Counted from the stretch's first letter, positions 17,589 to 26,645 are shown. The stretch is DNA of 64,000 nt from RUG14130 sp045598325 (GCA_045598325.1 JAZLLT010000092.1:62001-126000); one strand, 5' to 3'. A program made the numbers and translations. The notes: generated by a model not told the origin, from the sequence alone.

Positions 17589-19928
17589 TCATTCCTCCAC
17601 GATCTTCACTCTTGAGATGATCACTTCGGCCCCGCTGCCCGTAGTAATAAACGGCTGAATGACGACTTTTCCTTCGGAGATGCCCCAGTTGCTCATCAGG
17701 GTGCCCAAATCGTAGAGCATTTCTCCTTCGCCGGCGCAGTCACCCTGAATATAATACTGCTTGCCGTCGATCAAAGCAAACAATCCCCAGCCGCCCCACG
17801 CGTAAGGCACATCAACGATGAGAAGCGGGTGATCTTCCGCTTTCAGATAGACATAGGGAATGCTGAAGCATGCCCAATCACGGCGGAGTTTCATCTTGAA
17901 GCCCTGTTCGGTAAGTTCCGTACCGCAGTTATCCTTGGGTTTCAGGATTTTGAACAATTCTTCTCCGTTATAATCCATCAGGATTTCCCCGCCCTCCGGA
18001 AGCAATTTGACTCCGTAAGAACAGGAAAGTTTGCTCCCGCCTTTTGTCGTTACCGCAAGTATCAACGCGCCGCGGCCTGCCTTCAAAGATGAGGTATCAG
18101 CCGCGATCGTTTGGGGAACGCCCTCTCCCTTTGCAATCACCGTGCCGTCATAGCTCAATTCGTAATCTGCCACAGCATCGCCCGGCTCGGTCTTGACAAC
18201 GGGATTGATCTCAAACGATCCTTCGATCAGAATACTCTCTTCCAGTTCCGGAATGGTCACATACGCATCCGCGTATCTGATCACTACATCATCCGCGTAT
18301 ACACAGCCGTTCTTTTCCGTAATTTCCGCGCTTTCCGGAATCACCACGGGCTGAACCGCGCAATCCGGGGCAATGGTGACGCTGAGGGAGCCGTCCGTTA
18401 TTTTCGCCAGAACTTCTCCGGAAACGGCATCGTAAGCCAGACCGCTGTCAATACCGGGAAGCGTGACGGTAACCGTCTTTGCTTCATCAAACGGATTGTA
18501 CATCAGGTAGGTGGGATATGCCTTATTGTGTTCAAAATCGGTTTTGAGCAGATCGAAGCACAATATCTCTTTGATGTCGGTCGCGATGATCATGGAGGAC
18601 ATAAGTCCCATGGGACCGCTGGAATAGAAGCTGAAATTCGTTCCGGTCGGGTTCTTCTGGCTCTTCGCGTCACCCGTAGCAAACGGTGTGGTTTTACCCT
18701 TATTGCGGACGCCTTCGTATACGAGATAGGTCAGGCCCGTTTCCGCGACGAAATCTCCGTCATCCTGCAGATCGGCGGGAAGTCCGTCTCCGAAAAACAT
18801 ATTGCTGTTATTGACAACATTAGTCAGATACTGTCCCAGGGCACGGCTGTATCTCGGCGCATACCTTGCGACAGGCGCAAGCGCTCCGGCCGTTACAAAT
18901 GTGTTCATGGCAAAAGCATATCCGGTGGTGTCTGTCACGCTGCCGGAAAGACCGTAAGCGTCATAGTCACCCCATCTGCTGTTAATGATGCCCCAACCGC
19001 CGCGGGCGGAATCGGAGCCGTTGCAAAAGACCCAGTCCAGCATCCTCTCAAGCGGCAGACCCGCGTTTTTTTCCGCATTCATGCGGGCTGCCAGATAAGG
19101 TCCATAGGAACCGACGATCTCATAATACGGATTCTTGCTCATGGCCGCGGTCTGATTCATCAGTTTCATGGCGCCGTCCAGATATTTCTCCTCACCGAAG
19201 CGTTCATATGCCATGTATAACACATAGGCCGCTCCGATAATTCCCTCCGGCTCGGTATGTCCGCCAATGACCAACTGACGGTTTTTCAGCGAAACGCCCA
19301 TAGCGTCCCAGCTCGGAATATAATTGAGCGCATCCAGCCAGGTATCCGCCACTTCACGGATCTGCTGCGCGAGAGCCGCATCATCCGGATACATGGCAGC
19401 AAGATGGAAATACAAAATCGTAGGATACAGCGTATACCAGAAACTGCCGGCGCAGTCCGAAGACGGTGCATTGTTATTGATGAATCCGCGTCCGTCCGGC
19501 GTACGGCCGAAATACACCTGCGCCATCTTCACATAATCGAGACCGCCGATATCTCTCGGATCGATCCCTTCCGTCAAAGCCGCCGTCAGGACCGCAGAAA
19601 GCTGAGCTACCGCTTCACCGTAGTTCGTCATCGTATTATCCGCTCTCAGGTAGGTATGCGTGCCGTAGCCAAGTCCCGAATAACCTCCGGAAGTCGGCTC
19701 GGTACGCTCGAAATATGTGGACACGGGGAAATACTTATACTCCGCGTTTGCATCCAGAGACAGAATCGTAACCTGTTTGGCCGTCTCATTCCAATCGCGC
19801 GTCATATAAGGCGTGGGCAGTTTCGGCCAATTATCCATGTAAGAAATATTCATCTGCAGCACCTCTTCCGCAATTGTATTCGTTGCCAGAAACACAGCAA
19901 GCATCAAAAACGCAAATGCCCTTTTCAT
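17589..19928 (-). CDS. Secreted protein of unknown family, helical-barrel enzyme-like
   Basis: A 779-residue protein with a Sec signal (MKRAFAFLMLAVFLATNTIA) and then a long helical region (about 60-470) with repeated aromatic helices typical of an (alpha/alpha)6 barrel, followed by beta-rich regions (about 480-779). The central part aligns by eye with the cytosolic 23055-24566 protein: NPYYEIVGSYGPYLAARMN against NPWYEIPNGSAGLFAASYLN, and KAYPTYLMYNPFDEAKTVT against EKYPVFLLRNPYDTEKTVT. I recognise no CAZy family. ATGA overlap with the glycyl-radical gene and a GGAGG site place it in the operon. A glycan-cleaving role outside the cell is inference. Confidence 0.72.
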   Translation of the reverse strand: MKRAFAFLMLAVFLATNTIAEEVLQMNISYMDNWPKLPTPYMTRDWNETAKQVTILSLDANAEYKYFPVSTYFERTEPTSGGYSGLGYGTHTYLRADNTMTNYGEAVAQLSAVLTAALTEGIDPRDIGGLDYVKMAQVYFGRTPDGRGFINNNAPSSDCAGSFWYTLYPTILYFHLAAMYPDDAALAQQIREVADTWLDALNYIPSWDAMGVSLKNRQLVIGGHTEPEGIIGAAYVLYMAYERFGEEKYLDGAMKLMNQTAAMSKNPYYEIVGSYGPYLAARMNAEKNAGLPLERMLDWVFCNGSDSARGGWGIINSRWGDYDAYGLSGSVTDTTGYAFAMNTFVTAGALAPVARYAPRYSRALGQYLTNVVNNSNMFFGDGLPADLQDDGDFVAETGLTYLVYEGVRNKGKTTPFATGDAKSQKNPTGTNFSFYSSGPMGLMSSMIIATDIKEILCFDLLKTDFEHNKAYPTYLMYNPFDEAKTVTVTLPGIDSGLAYDAVSGEVLAKITDGSLSVTIAPDCAVQPVVIPESAEITEKNGCVYADDVVIRYADAYVTIPELEESILIEGSFEINPVVKTEPGDAVADYELSYDGTVIAKGEGVPQTIAADTSSLKAGRGALILAVTTKGGSKLSCSYGVKLLPEGGEILMDYNGEELFKILKPKDNCGTELTEQGFKMKLRRDWACFSIPYVYLKAEDHPLLIVDVPYAWGGWGLFALIDGKQYYIQGDCAGEGEMLYDLGTLMSNWGISEGKVVIQPFITTGSGAEVIISRVKIVEE

Positions 19929-22078
19929 CCGATGGCCTCCTCTGCCGCAATGAACCTGTCAACCACCAGTTGCCGGAACTCGGGAGACAATGTGGCAAAA
20001 TAAGCGGTAAAGCCGGTTACACGCACCACCAGATCCGGATACAGCATCGGGTTTTCATGCGCTTTCATCAGTTTTTCCTTGTCCAGAACATTGATATTGA
20101 TCAATGTTCCTCCCTTATCCACATGGGTCTTGAGAATCTGCTCGACCTTTTCCACGCCGCCTTCTTCCGCAGACAAGCCGGGATCAAATTCCAATTGCAG
20201 CGGGCAGGTATTCCCCCAACCGGTCTGAATATCGGCAATTCCCGTAGCCATCGCGGTTACCGCTCCGTCTTTGCGGAATCCGGGATTGGGATTTGCCCCA
20301 TGCGTCACGGGCTTATGGGCATGCCGTCCGTCGGGCGTTGCCCCGACCTGCTTGCCGAACGCGATGGTGCTTGACCAGGAGAACCAGCCGGGAACCAGCG
20401 ATATACCTTCCGGCATCGGGAAGCTCGATATGATTTCGGCAAACATCTCGCTGACTGCCTTTGCCCACTTGTCTCCACTCGTTCCTCCGCCGCAATATCT
20501 CGGTGCGGACTGGAGCATGAGACGAACCCGCTCGCCTTTCACGCCCTCAAAATCGTTTTTCAGATTTTCCCATACCTCGTCATAGGTCAATCTGTGCTCC
20601 TGTTCCACCCATTTTTCCAATGCGGAAAGGGAGTCGGCGATGGTTCCGAGGCCGACACCATCCACGCCGATCGTCTTCAGTCTGGCACAGACGCTGATGT
20701 CCTCTCCTTTCTCAAGAGTATCCTCCATCATCAGATTCATGACCAGTTCCGGCATGACATACTGCTGTTTCGCCAGATGCAGTTTAATGCCCTCCGCCGT
20801 GACCCATGCAGCCCGCTTCAGATGAGCTTCAAGTCGCCGCATGAGCACGGTAATGCTCTTTTCGCCGCCTTCTTCCATCATCTCATCAAAAGCGATCATG
20901 AAAGTTTTTGCTACATTGATCTTCACACAGTCGTTCAGAGGATACTCCACACCGGGTGTTGCCATCCAGTTGCAGCCGACCGCTATGCGTCTGGCGGCAT
21001 CTTCATGGGTCGCTCCCGGGTTCTTTTCATACTTCATCAGTCCTTTGGCACCCGAGAATCTCGGCCATCCGTTTCGATCCGTGAACAGATAGGTGACCGC
21101 CTTCCTCAGAAACGCGGGATCGATCTTGTCGTGCATACGCACGGTCAGATTCGCGGAGGTATTCAACATGTGCGCCGCATCCAGTATCAGGTAGGAAAGG
21201 TGATTTGTCGTATCTTCACCGTTTTCATCCGCACCGGAAAGTTGGTGGTAATGCGTTTCAATAAGCAGCAGATTCGCAAGAATAAACTTTGCTTTCTCGT
21301 CGTCCAAAGTGCCGTTTTCGATATCCTTCCGATAATAAGGATAAAGCAGCACATCCAGGTTGCATCCGGCACCGTCCCGGTCATAGATACGGGATACCAC
21401 GGAAAACCACGAAACCCACTGACATGCTTCAAGGAATGTTTCGGGCGGAGATACCCGCACAGCCTGATTCGCGCGCAGCATTTCGGTGAGACTTTCTCTG
21501 ATTTCCGGTCTCTGTTCCGTTTTCAGTTTACGCTTGATTTCGTCAATATGGCGGTCTATGAAGCTGATGATCGCCTTCACGGTGATTTCTTCCGCAAGAT
21601 AGAACTCCTCTTTCGCGGGATTGCGCAAACGGCAGGTCTCGATTTTCTGAAGCAGTCCGCCGAATCCAAGTCTGAGACCGATACGATAGTCGCAGGCAAA
21701 GTGGGCATCGGCACCGATTCCGGTATTCAAACCGTATTTTCTCTGTTCTTCATGCAAATGATCATACGGATACAGTTTGGCAAAACTTCCACCGCGGTAA
21801 AACGGCAGCATATCGGCCCATCTGCCGCACATGATTTCAAGTTCATCCACATATACCGGATGACCCTCAAGGAGGGCTTTGAAATTGATGGCATTTCCGA
21901 TAGCGCCATAGAAGAACGGATGATCTCCCGTCGGGATCGGCGTAAAATGATAATCGGGCGGAAGCGGTATCGTTCCGTAATCATCACCGTCCATGTATCC
22001 GTTCTTTGCTTTTTTGGCAAGCGTATGTTCGATCTTCTTTTCTCTCAGCAGTTTGATTCTATCCTCGTAACTCAGCAT
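19925..22078 (-). CDS. Glycyl-radical enzyme, pyruvate formate-lyase family, unassigned subfamily
   Basis: A 717-residue glycyl-radical enzyme. The radical loop near the C-terminus is RVTGFTAYFATLS, with Gly689 as the radical carrier. The active-site cysteine is most likely Cys369 in AVGCNWMATPG. This differs from the GCVE of diol and choline lyases, where the Glu acts as base, and from the Cys-Cys pair of true pyruvate formate-lyase, so the reaction is unknown. The ATG at 22078 has GGGAGG 8 bases upstream and overlaps the activase by 7 bases. It is the second gene of the mannoside operon, so the substrate is probably sugar-derived. Oxygen-sensitive and cytosolic. Confidence 0.88.
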   Translation of the reverse strand: MLSYEDRIKLLREKKIEHTLAKKAKNGYMDGDDYGTIPLPPDYHFTPIPTGDHPFFYGAIGNAINFKALLEGHPVYVDELEIMCGRWADMLPFYRGGSFAKLYPYDHLHEEQRKYGLNTGIGADAHFACDYRIGLRLGFGGLLQKIETCRLRNPAKEEFYLAEEITVKAIISFIDRHIDEIKRKLKTEQRPEIRESLTEMLRANQAVRVSPPETFLEACQWVSWFSVVSRIYDRDGAGCNLDVLLYPYYRKDIENGTLDDEKAKFILANLLLIETHYHQLSGADENGEDTTNHLSYLILDAAHMLNTSANLTVRMHDKIDPAFLRKAVTYLFTDRNGWPRFSGAKGLMKYEKNPGATHEDAARRIAVGCNWMATPGVEYPLNDCVKINVAKTFMIAFDEMMEEGGEKSITVLMRRLEAHLKRAAWVTAEGIKLHLAKQQYVMPELVMNLMMEDTLEKGEDISVCARLKTIGVDGVGLGTIADSLSALEKWVEQEHRLTYDEVWENLKNDFEGVKGERVRLMLQSAPRYCGGGTSGDKWAKAVSEMFAEIISSFPMPEGISLVPGWFSWSSTIAFGKQVGATPDGRHAHKPVTHGANPNPGFRKDGAVTAMATGIADIQTGWGNTCPLQLEFDPGLSAEEGGVEKVEQILKTHVDKGGTLININVLDKEKLMKAHENPMLYPDLVVRVTGFTAYFATLSPEFRQLVVDRFIAAEEAIG

Positions 22079-22872
22079 CCTATTACCCTCCCCGCGATCC
22101 TTACTTCCGCGCAATACTCTTTTGCCAGCATGGCCAGTTCTCTCATCCGCTCTTTTGTCGGTGCCGCAAAACGCTCCTGTTCTCCTGCACCTTTACTCAG
22201 CCCCAACGGATGATACGGGAGCAATTCATAATAGATCAGTGTTTTGATTCCGCTCACGAATCGGGCAATATTACCGATTTCCTCATCGGAATCATTGATT
22301 CCGCAAACAACCGGAGTACGCACAATGAGCGGCTTGTTTACTTCTGACAAATTCCGTTTGATTATGGCGTTATCCGCTCCCGTGTACTTTTTATGGATCT
22401 GACCATCAAAAATCTTCAAATCGGCCATCACCAGATCACAGGGATCTGTCGCGGTTTTCATATTATCATGGCTGCAGCAAAGATTGGTCTCGATAGCGGT
22501 GGCAATTCCGTTTTCTTTGGCTAAACGCAGAATATCACCGGTAAACTCCGCCTGACAGGTCGGCTCACCGCCGGAGACGGTAACACCGCCGCCGCCTTCA
22601 TAATACCCTTTATCTTTCAGCACTTCTTTGACTACCTCTTCCGCAGTCATTTCAACGCCGCACAGAACACGGGCTCCGGAGAAACAACCTTCTTCACACA
22701 TTCCGCAATGAATGCATTTTTCGGGGTGCAGCAGTACTTCCGGGTGTTTGGAGATCGTCTCGGGATTATGGCACCAGGCGCATTTCAGATTACACCCCTT
22801 TAAGAATACGGTCGTTCTGATACCGGGGCCGTCATGTACCGAGCAGCGTTGGATATTAGATACGAGTCCCAT
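22072..22872 (-). CDS. Glycyl-radical enzyme activating enzyme (radical SAM)
   Basis: A 266-residue radical SAM protein that installs the glycyl radical on its partner. The SAM cluster motif is GCNLKCAWC (Cys27, Cys31, Cys34). A single extra ferredoxin-type cluster follows (Cys53, Cys56, Cys59, Cys63), and VTVSGGEP near 99-106 is the SAM-binding GGE motif. The ATG at 22872 has GGAG 11 bases upstream; a GTG three codons earlier would be only two bases from that site. First gene of the operon, overlapping the enzyme it should activate. Confidence 0.93.
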   Translation of the reverse strand: MGLVSNIQRCSVHDGPGIRTTVFLKGCNLKCAWCHNPETISKHPEVLLHPEKCIHCGMCEEGCFSGARVLCGVEMTAEEVVKEVLKDKGYYEGGGGVTVSGGEPTCQAEFTGDILRLAKENGIATAIETNLCCSHDNMKTATDPCDLVMADLKIFDGQIHKKYTGADNAIIKRNLSEVNKPLIVRTPVVCGINDSDEEIGNIARFVSGIKTLIYYELLPYHPLGLSKGAGEQERFAAPTKERMRELAMLAKEYCAEVRIAGRVIGC

Positions 22873-22892
22873 GATGCTCACATCTCCTTTTT

Positions 22893-22907
22893 GTTAGCAT
22901 TTGTTAC
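22893..22907. promoter_or_regulatory. GTTAGC-type putative operator
   Basis: GTTAGCATTTGTTAC lies in the 5' leader of the activase operon, about 17-31 bases downstream of the predicted start. It shares GTTAGC with the elements at 15405, 15554 and 23020, and GTTAC with 15395 and (inverted) 25595. Confidence 0.4.
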
Positions 22908-22930
22908 CCTCCGATTCCTGCTTTGTGTTT

Positions 22931-22959
22931 ATTTTATGCAATGTTATTGTAAATGTCAA
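22931..22959 (-). promoter_or_regulatory. Promoter of glycyl-radical/GH130 operon
   Basis: TTGACA (22954-22959) and TAAAAT (22931-22936) with a 17-base spacer on the minus strand. It should drive the activase, glycyl-radical enzyme, secreted protein and both GH130 genes. Confidence 0.75.
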
Positions 22960-22976
22960 TAGTATATTCTTGATTA

Positions 22977-23005
22977 TTGACAGAAATCGAATCATTTGAT
23001 ATAAT
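22977..23005 (+). promoter_or_regulatory. Promoter of rightward sugar genes
   Basis: Consensus TTGACA (22977-22982) and TATAAT (23000-23005) with 17 bases between. Its -35 is only 17 bases from that of the opposing promoter, so one regulator could act on both. Confidence 0.85.
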
Positions 23006-23019
23006 TTTATCAAGTCAAT

Positions 23020-23026
23020 GGCTAAC
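23020..23026. promoter_or_regulatory. GTTAGCC-type putative operator, inverted
   Basis: GGCTAAC, the complement of GTTAGCC, begins about 8 bases after the predicted start of the rightward transcript, a position where a bound repressor would block initiation. Confidence 0.4.
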
Positions 23027-23054
23027 TTAATTAATTTAATTCGAGGTGAATCGT

Positions 23055-24566
23055 ATGAAGTATCTGCATTTTCCCGAGATTGATTCCATGCCCGAGTTCC
23101 CTGCTCTCCCCTTGCCCGATTTTGCCGCGCTCAACCGTGAATTCCGTTCATCGGTCATGAAGAGCGAGAATCACATTCTGCGTTATGCGCCCAATGGTCA
23201 TCCCATCTTCGGCGCTTATGTCGATTCAAACACCAACGAGATGGTCACCTGGGGCATTCTCGCCGTGGGTGAATGGCTCCAGAACCGTGACTGCACCTGG
23301 ATTATGCCTACTTTCCCGGACTTCTTCAATGATGAAATCGGCTTGTTTATGAACAGTCCCGGAAGAAAGAGTTCCGAGCATTGGTACCTGTTTTATGTAA
23401 ATGCACTGGCAGGCGCAGTCGCACGGGCATTGTTCCCGAACAGAGCGGATGTTCTTTCCATGCTGCAGCGTTCAGCCGATACGATGTATGCCGAAGCGCA
23501 GAATCTCAACTACGATTTTAATCAGCAGGGATATCACTTCGACACTCATGCTCCTTTCACAAATCGGGATATCTACCGTCAGCCCGACTCCATCGCGGGC
23601 TACGGCTACAATATGCTGTATGCTGCTCTCCATGCAGGAAAAAAGGACTATTATTCCGAAAGCGTCAAAGCGCTGCATCTCTATGAATCCTTTGATTCGA
23701 ACCCCTGGTATGAAATCCCCAACGGTTCTGCCGGTCTGTTTGCCGCATCTTACCTCAATGCACATGGCGAACCTCTCGATATTCAAAAGTTGGCCGGGTG
23801 GATATTTGACCATGAGCAAGGTCCCCTCCATATCGGGAAATGGGGAAAAGAAGAAATCGATGGCCTCATGATGGGCTGGCGGGATATACGCGAAAATGCC
23901 TTGAGGTGCGCATACAGTATGGAAACCCTCATGCCCATCCAGTTCATTCTGCCCTCCGTCCGCTATGCGCCGGCACTGGGAGAAGCGGTCTGCAAGTACA
24001 TGAGATGCACGCTTGCCAACTTCCAGTTATTCTACGCGCGTGGAACCGAGCCGATTTATGAGACCCTTCCCGAGTCCGATCACAACATTCCTTATGAGCG
24101 TGTCGACACCTTCCATGAAGACCATATACCCACCGCATGCGGTGATTTCGCCGGTCAGCGTTCCGTATACGGAGCCGGATATCTGTACTGGGCAGAGGCA
24201 CTGGCAAGAAAGACGGACGACAGCGAAATCCTCGCGTTTGACCTTTCTCTGAGTGACTGGCTTGCGGACGAAAAGTATCCCGTTTTCCTGCTGCGCAATC
24301 CTTACGATACCGAAAAAACAGTCACCTTCGATCCTGCACCCGTATGGGAAAAACTGCAGCCCGGCATGTACTGCAACGGACATCTGGACGCAAAGATGAT
24401 ACTGTTTGAAGAAAAAGCCGAGGTCACTCCCGTCAGCGGCAGCCTCACTCTGACTCTCCCCGCAAAGAGTACCCGTATGGCCGCCGTCATTCCGTGCGGC
24501 GGAACCATCGAAGAGGAGAACGGCATCCTTAAATGCAACGGATTCGAACTCATAAAAGTAGTTTAA
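23055..24566 (+). CDS. Cytosolic paralogue of the secreted unknown enzyme-like protein
   Basis: A 503-residue protein without signal peptide, related along its length to the helical region and first beta domain of the 17589-19928 protein but lacking the further C-terminal beta regions. Shared anchors include NPWYEIPNGSAGLFA (about 220), VRYAPALGEAV (about 305) and KYPVFLLRNPYDTEKTV (about 412-428). Aromatic-rich helices suggest an (alpha/alpha)6 fold as in several glycosidase and sugar-epimerase families; I cannot name one. The ATG at 23055 has GAGG 8 bases upstream. First gene of the rightward operon, followed 13 bases later by DUF1861. Confidence 0.7.
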   Translation: MKYLHFPEIDSMPEFPALPLPDFAALNREFRSSVMKSENHILRYAPNGHPIFGAYVDSNTNEMVTWGILAVGEWLQNRDCTWIMPTFPDFFNDEIGLFMNSPGRKSSEHWYLFYVNALAGAVARALFPNRADVLSMLQRSADTMYAEAQNLNYDFNQQGYHFDTHAPFTNRDIYRQPDSIAGYGYNMLYAALHAGKKDYYSESVKALHLYESFDSNPWYEIPNGSAGLFAASYLNAHGEPLDIQKLAGWIFDHEQGPLHIGKWGKEEIDGLMMGWRDIRENALRCAYSMETLMPIQFILPSVRYAPALGEAVCKYMRCTLANFQLFYARGTEPIYETLPESDHNIPYERVDTFHEDHIPTACGDFAGQRSVYGAGYLYWAEALARKTDDSEILAFDLSLSDWLADEKYPVFLLRNPYDTEKTVTFDPAPVWEKLQPGMYCNGHLDAKMILFEEKAEVTPVSGSLTLTLPAKSTRMAAVIPCGGTIEEENGILKCNGFELIKVV

Positions 24567-24579
24567 TGGAGGTATGACT

Positions 24580-25527
24580 ATGTTTACAGGAACTCGCGCC
24601 ATCCCCTGTAAGGATCTCGTTTGCGAATACGAGAAGGATAAGTCTCTGCGCAGCGCGCGGAAAATCATGTTCCTCGGCGTCGATGGATACGATGTATACA
24701 ACATCTCCGTGGCTTTCAACTGCGCGGGCAAAGAGTACATTGCAGGCCGTGTAGAAAAACGGGACACGGAATTCTCCATGGTCAGGTTTTTCGAGAAGAC
24801 CGGAGACGACGAATACACCGCGGTATTCCCTGAAATGACATTTATCAACTTCCAGGACCCATTTGTCACCTTTATTGATGGTAATCTCGTCCTGGGCGGC
24901 GTGCAGATTATTGCCGATCCTCTTGTACCCAATCGTATCGTCAGCTGGCACACCTGTTTCTATAAAGGAACGGATATTACTTCACTGCGCCTTTTCGCCA
25001 TCGGTCCTTCTCACATGAAGGATATACGCCTGTGCGGTCTGCCCGGCGGAAAGGTCGCATGCTTTACCCGTCCTCAGGGCATTGCCGGCGGCAGGGGCAA
25101 AATCGGCTATATCGAATTTGACAATCTGGACGCCGTAAACGGCGAATCCATGCTGCAGGCAAAACTCTACGATACGCATTTTCTGCCCGAAGAGTGGGGC
25201 GGCACCAACGACATCCATCTTCTGAGCAATGGTCTTCTGGGTGTGATGGGGCATATTGCCAGACGCGATGAAGATGGCCTCCACTATCAGAGCATGTGCT
25301 TCGTGTTCGATCCCGCCTCGCGTACTCATTCCCCTGTCAAAATTGTTGCCTGCAGAAAGGACATGTCTTCCGGTCCCAGCAAGCGTCCGGATCTGAAGGA
25401 TGTTCTGTTCACGGGAGGTATTGTTAGAAACGGAGACGGTTCCGCAACACTTTACACGGGCGTATCCGACTGCGAGGCATACTGTGCCGTGATTGATGAC
25501 CCTTTTATGCCCTTTGAACAGGCCTGA
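24580..25527 (+). CDS. DUF1861 (MTP-1-like) beta-propeller protein, second copy
   Basis: A 315-residue DUF1861 protein, paralogue of 925-1863: both contain DVYN, EYIAGRVEKR/RYIFGRVEKR, DPFVTFIDG/DPFIAFIHG, MKDIRL, EEWGGTND/GEWGGCNQ and RPDLKDVLFTGGIV/RPDLADCAFTSGIV. The second ATG (24580) is chosen because GGAGGT ends 6 bases before it, while the first ATG abuts that site. The family relates to MTP mannosyltransferase/phosphorylases and GH130. Cytosolic. Two diverged copies beside two GH130 genes suggest a set of enzymes for successive mannoside units. Confidence 0.75.
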   Translation: MFTGTRAIPCKDLVCEYEKDKSLRSARKIMFLGVDGYDVYNISVAFNCAGKEYIAGRVEKRDTEFSMVRFFEKTGDDEYTAVFPEMTFINFQDPFVTFIDGNLVLGGVQIIADPLVPNRIVSWHTCFYKGTDITSLRLFAIGPSHMKDIRLCGLPGGKVACFTRPQGIAGGRGKIGYIEFDNLDAVNGESMLQAKLYDTHFLPEEWGGTNDIHLLSNGLLGVMGHIARRDEDGLHYQSMCFVFDPASRTHSPVKIVACRKDMSSGPSKRPDLKDVLFTGGIVRNGDGSATLYTGVSDCEAYCAVIDDPFMPFEQA

Positions 25528-25562
25528 GAGCCGTAATTCTGCTTCTTCCGGGAGATAACTTA

Positions 25563-25591
25563 TTGACTTTCCGCCTAACAAAACTTATAAT
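25563..25591 (+). promoter_or_regulatory. Promoter of LacI regulator gene
   Basis: TTGACT (25563-25568) and TATAAT (25586-25591), 17-base spacer. CCTAAC at 25574-25579 within the spacer and GTAAC at 25595-25599 resemble half-sites of the shared element, suggesting autoregulation. Confidence 0.75.
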
Positions 25592-25622
25592 AGAGTAACA
25601 AAATGGCAAAAGGAGAATCAAT

Positions 25623-26645
25623 ATGCCTCCCGGAAGAATCAAAACCGGAAAAACAACCATGCAGGACATCGCAGATAAACTCGGCATTTCCAAAGTGTCC
25701 GTGTCCAAAGCGCTGGCCGGCCATAAGGGTGTAAGCGAAGAACTTCGCCGTACCATTTTTCAAACTGCACGCGAAATGGATTACAATCCGGCTGTTCCCG
25801 ATGACAAGTACAATTTCGCGTTTATTGTCAGCAAACGCTTCTTTCTCGAAACAGACGCCTTTTACAGTGAAATGTTTTACTATTTCAATGAAAGGTGTCT
25901 GGCAAACGGTCACAATGCCGTACTCATGATCGTCAACAACAACGATGAAGAAAAATGTATTCTGCCCATTCAATTGGAGAGAGAACGCTTTCACGGTTTT
26001 GCTGTTGCGGGTCAGATGTCGGATTCTTATTTAAAGCTCCTTGCTTCCCTTCAGAAACCCATGGTGCTGATGGACTTTGAAAGCAACAAAATCAACAGTA
26101 CCGTGTTGCTGACGGACAATTACCATTGGGGATTTAAGGTGACGCAATATCTGATCGACCATGGGCACAAGGATATCGGTTTTGTAGGGCCCGTCGGTTC
26201 AACAAACAGCATCACGGACCGTTACTTCGGATACCGAAAAGCATTGCTGCTCAACAACCTGGCATTCAGTCCGGATTGGCTGTTTGTCAATAACGATTCC
26301 CGAAGCGGCATGTACTATTCCACCGTTTCGCTTCCTGCCAAGATGCCCACCGCCTTGGTATGTCATTGCGACCGTGCCGCATATTATATGCTTGAAACCC
26401 TGTCCGTCAGAGGGCTTTACTGTCCTCAGGATGTATCGATTATCAGCTTCGACAATACTCAGTTAGCCGGTCTGTCGCACCCCGGACTGACAAGTGTCAA
26501 TATCGACACCAAAGTTTTCTCCCAGCAGGCACTAAAGGCATTAATCACTCTTCAGTCAACGCCCAACGCGGAATCTCAAAGATTGTATATCCCGGCGAAA
26601 CTTTTTGAACGCGAATCCGTCAGAAATCTGCCCGATGAACAATAG
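25623..26645 (+). CDS. LacI-family transcriptional regulator
   Basis: A 340-residue DNA-binding sugar sensor. The N-terminal helix-turn-helix and hinge are clear (TMQDIADKLGISKVSVSKAL at about 12-31), followed by a periplasmic-binding-protein-like effector domain (from about 60) with the usual C-terminal DNTQLAGLSHPGLTSV segment. AGGAG lies 6 bases before the ATG. It has its own promoter with operator-like half-sites. It is the only regulator in the locus and is expected to control the divergent promoters at 22931-23005; a mannoside or mannose phosphate is a likely effector, but that is inferred. Confidence 0.93.
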   Translation: MPPGRIKTGKTTMQDIADKLGISKVSVSKALAGHKGVSEELRRTIFQTAREMDYNPAVPDDKYNFAFIVSKRFFLETDAFYSEMFYYFNERCLANGHNAVLMIVNNNDEEKCILPIQLERERFHGFAVAGQMSDSYLKLLASLQKPMVLMDFESNKINSTVLLTDNYHWGFKVTQYLIDHGHKDIGFVGPVGSTNSITDRYFGYRKALLLNNLAFSPDWLFVNNDSRSGMYYSTVSLPAKMPTALVCHCDRAAYYMLETLSVRGLYCPQDVSIISFDNTQLAGLSHPGLTSVNIDTKVFSQQALKALITLQSTPNAESQRLYIPAKLFERESVRNLPDEQ

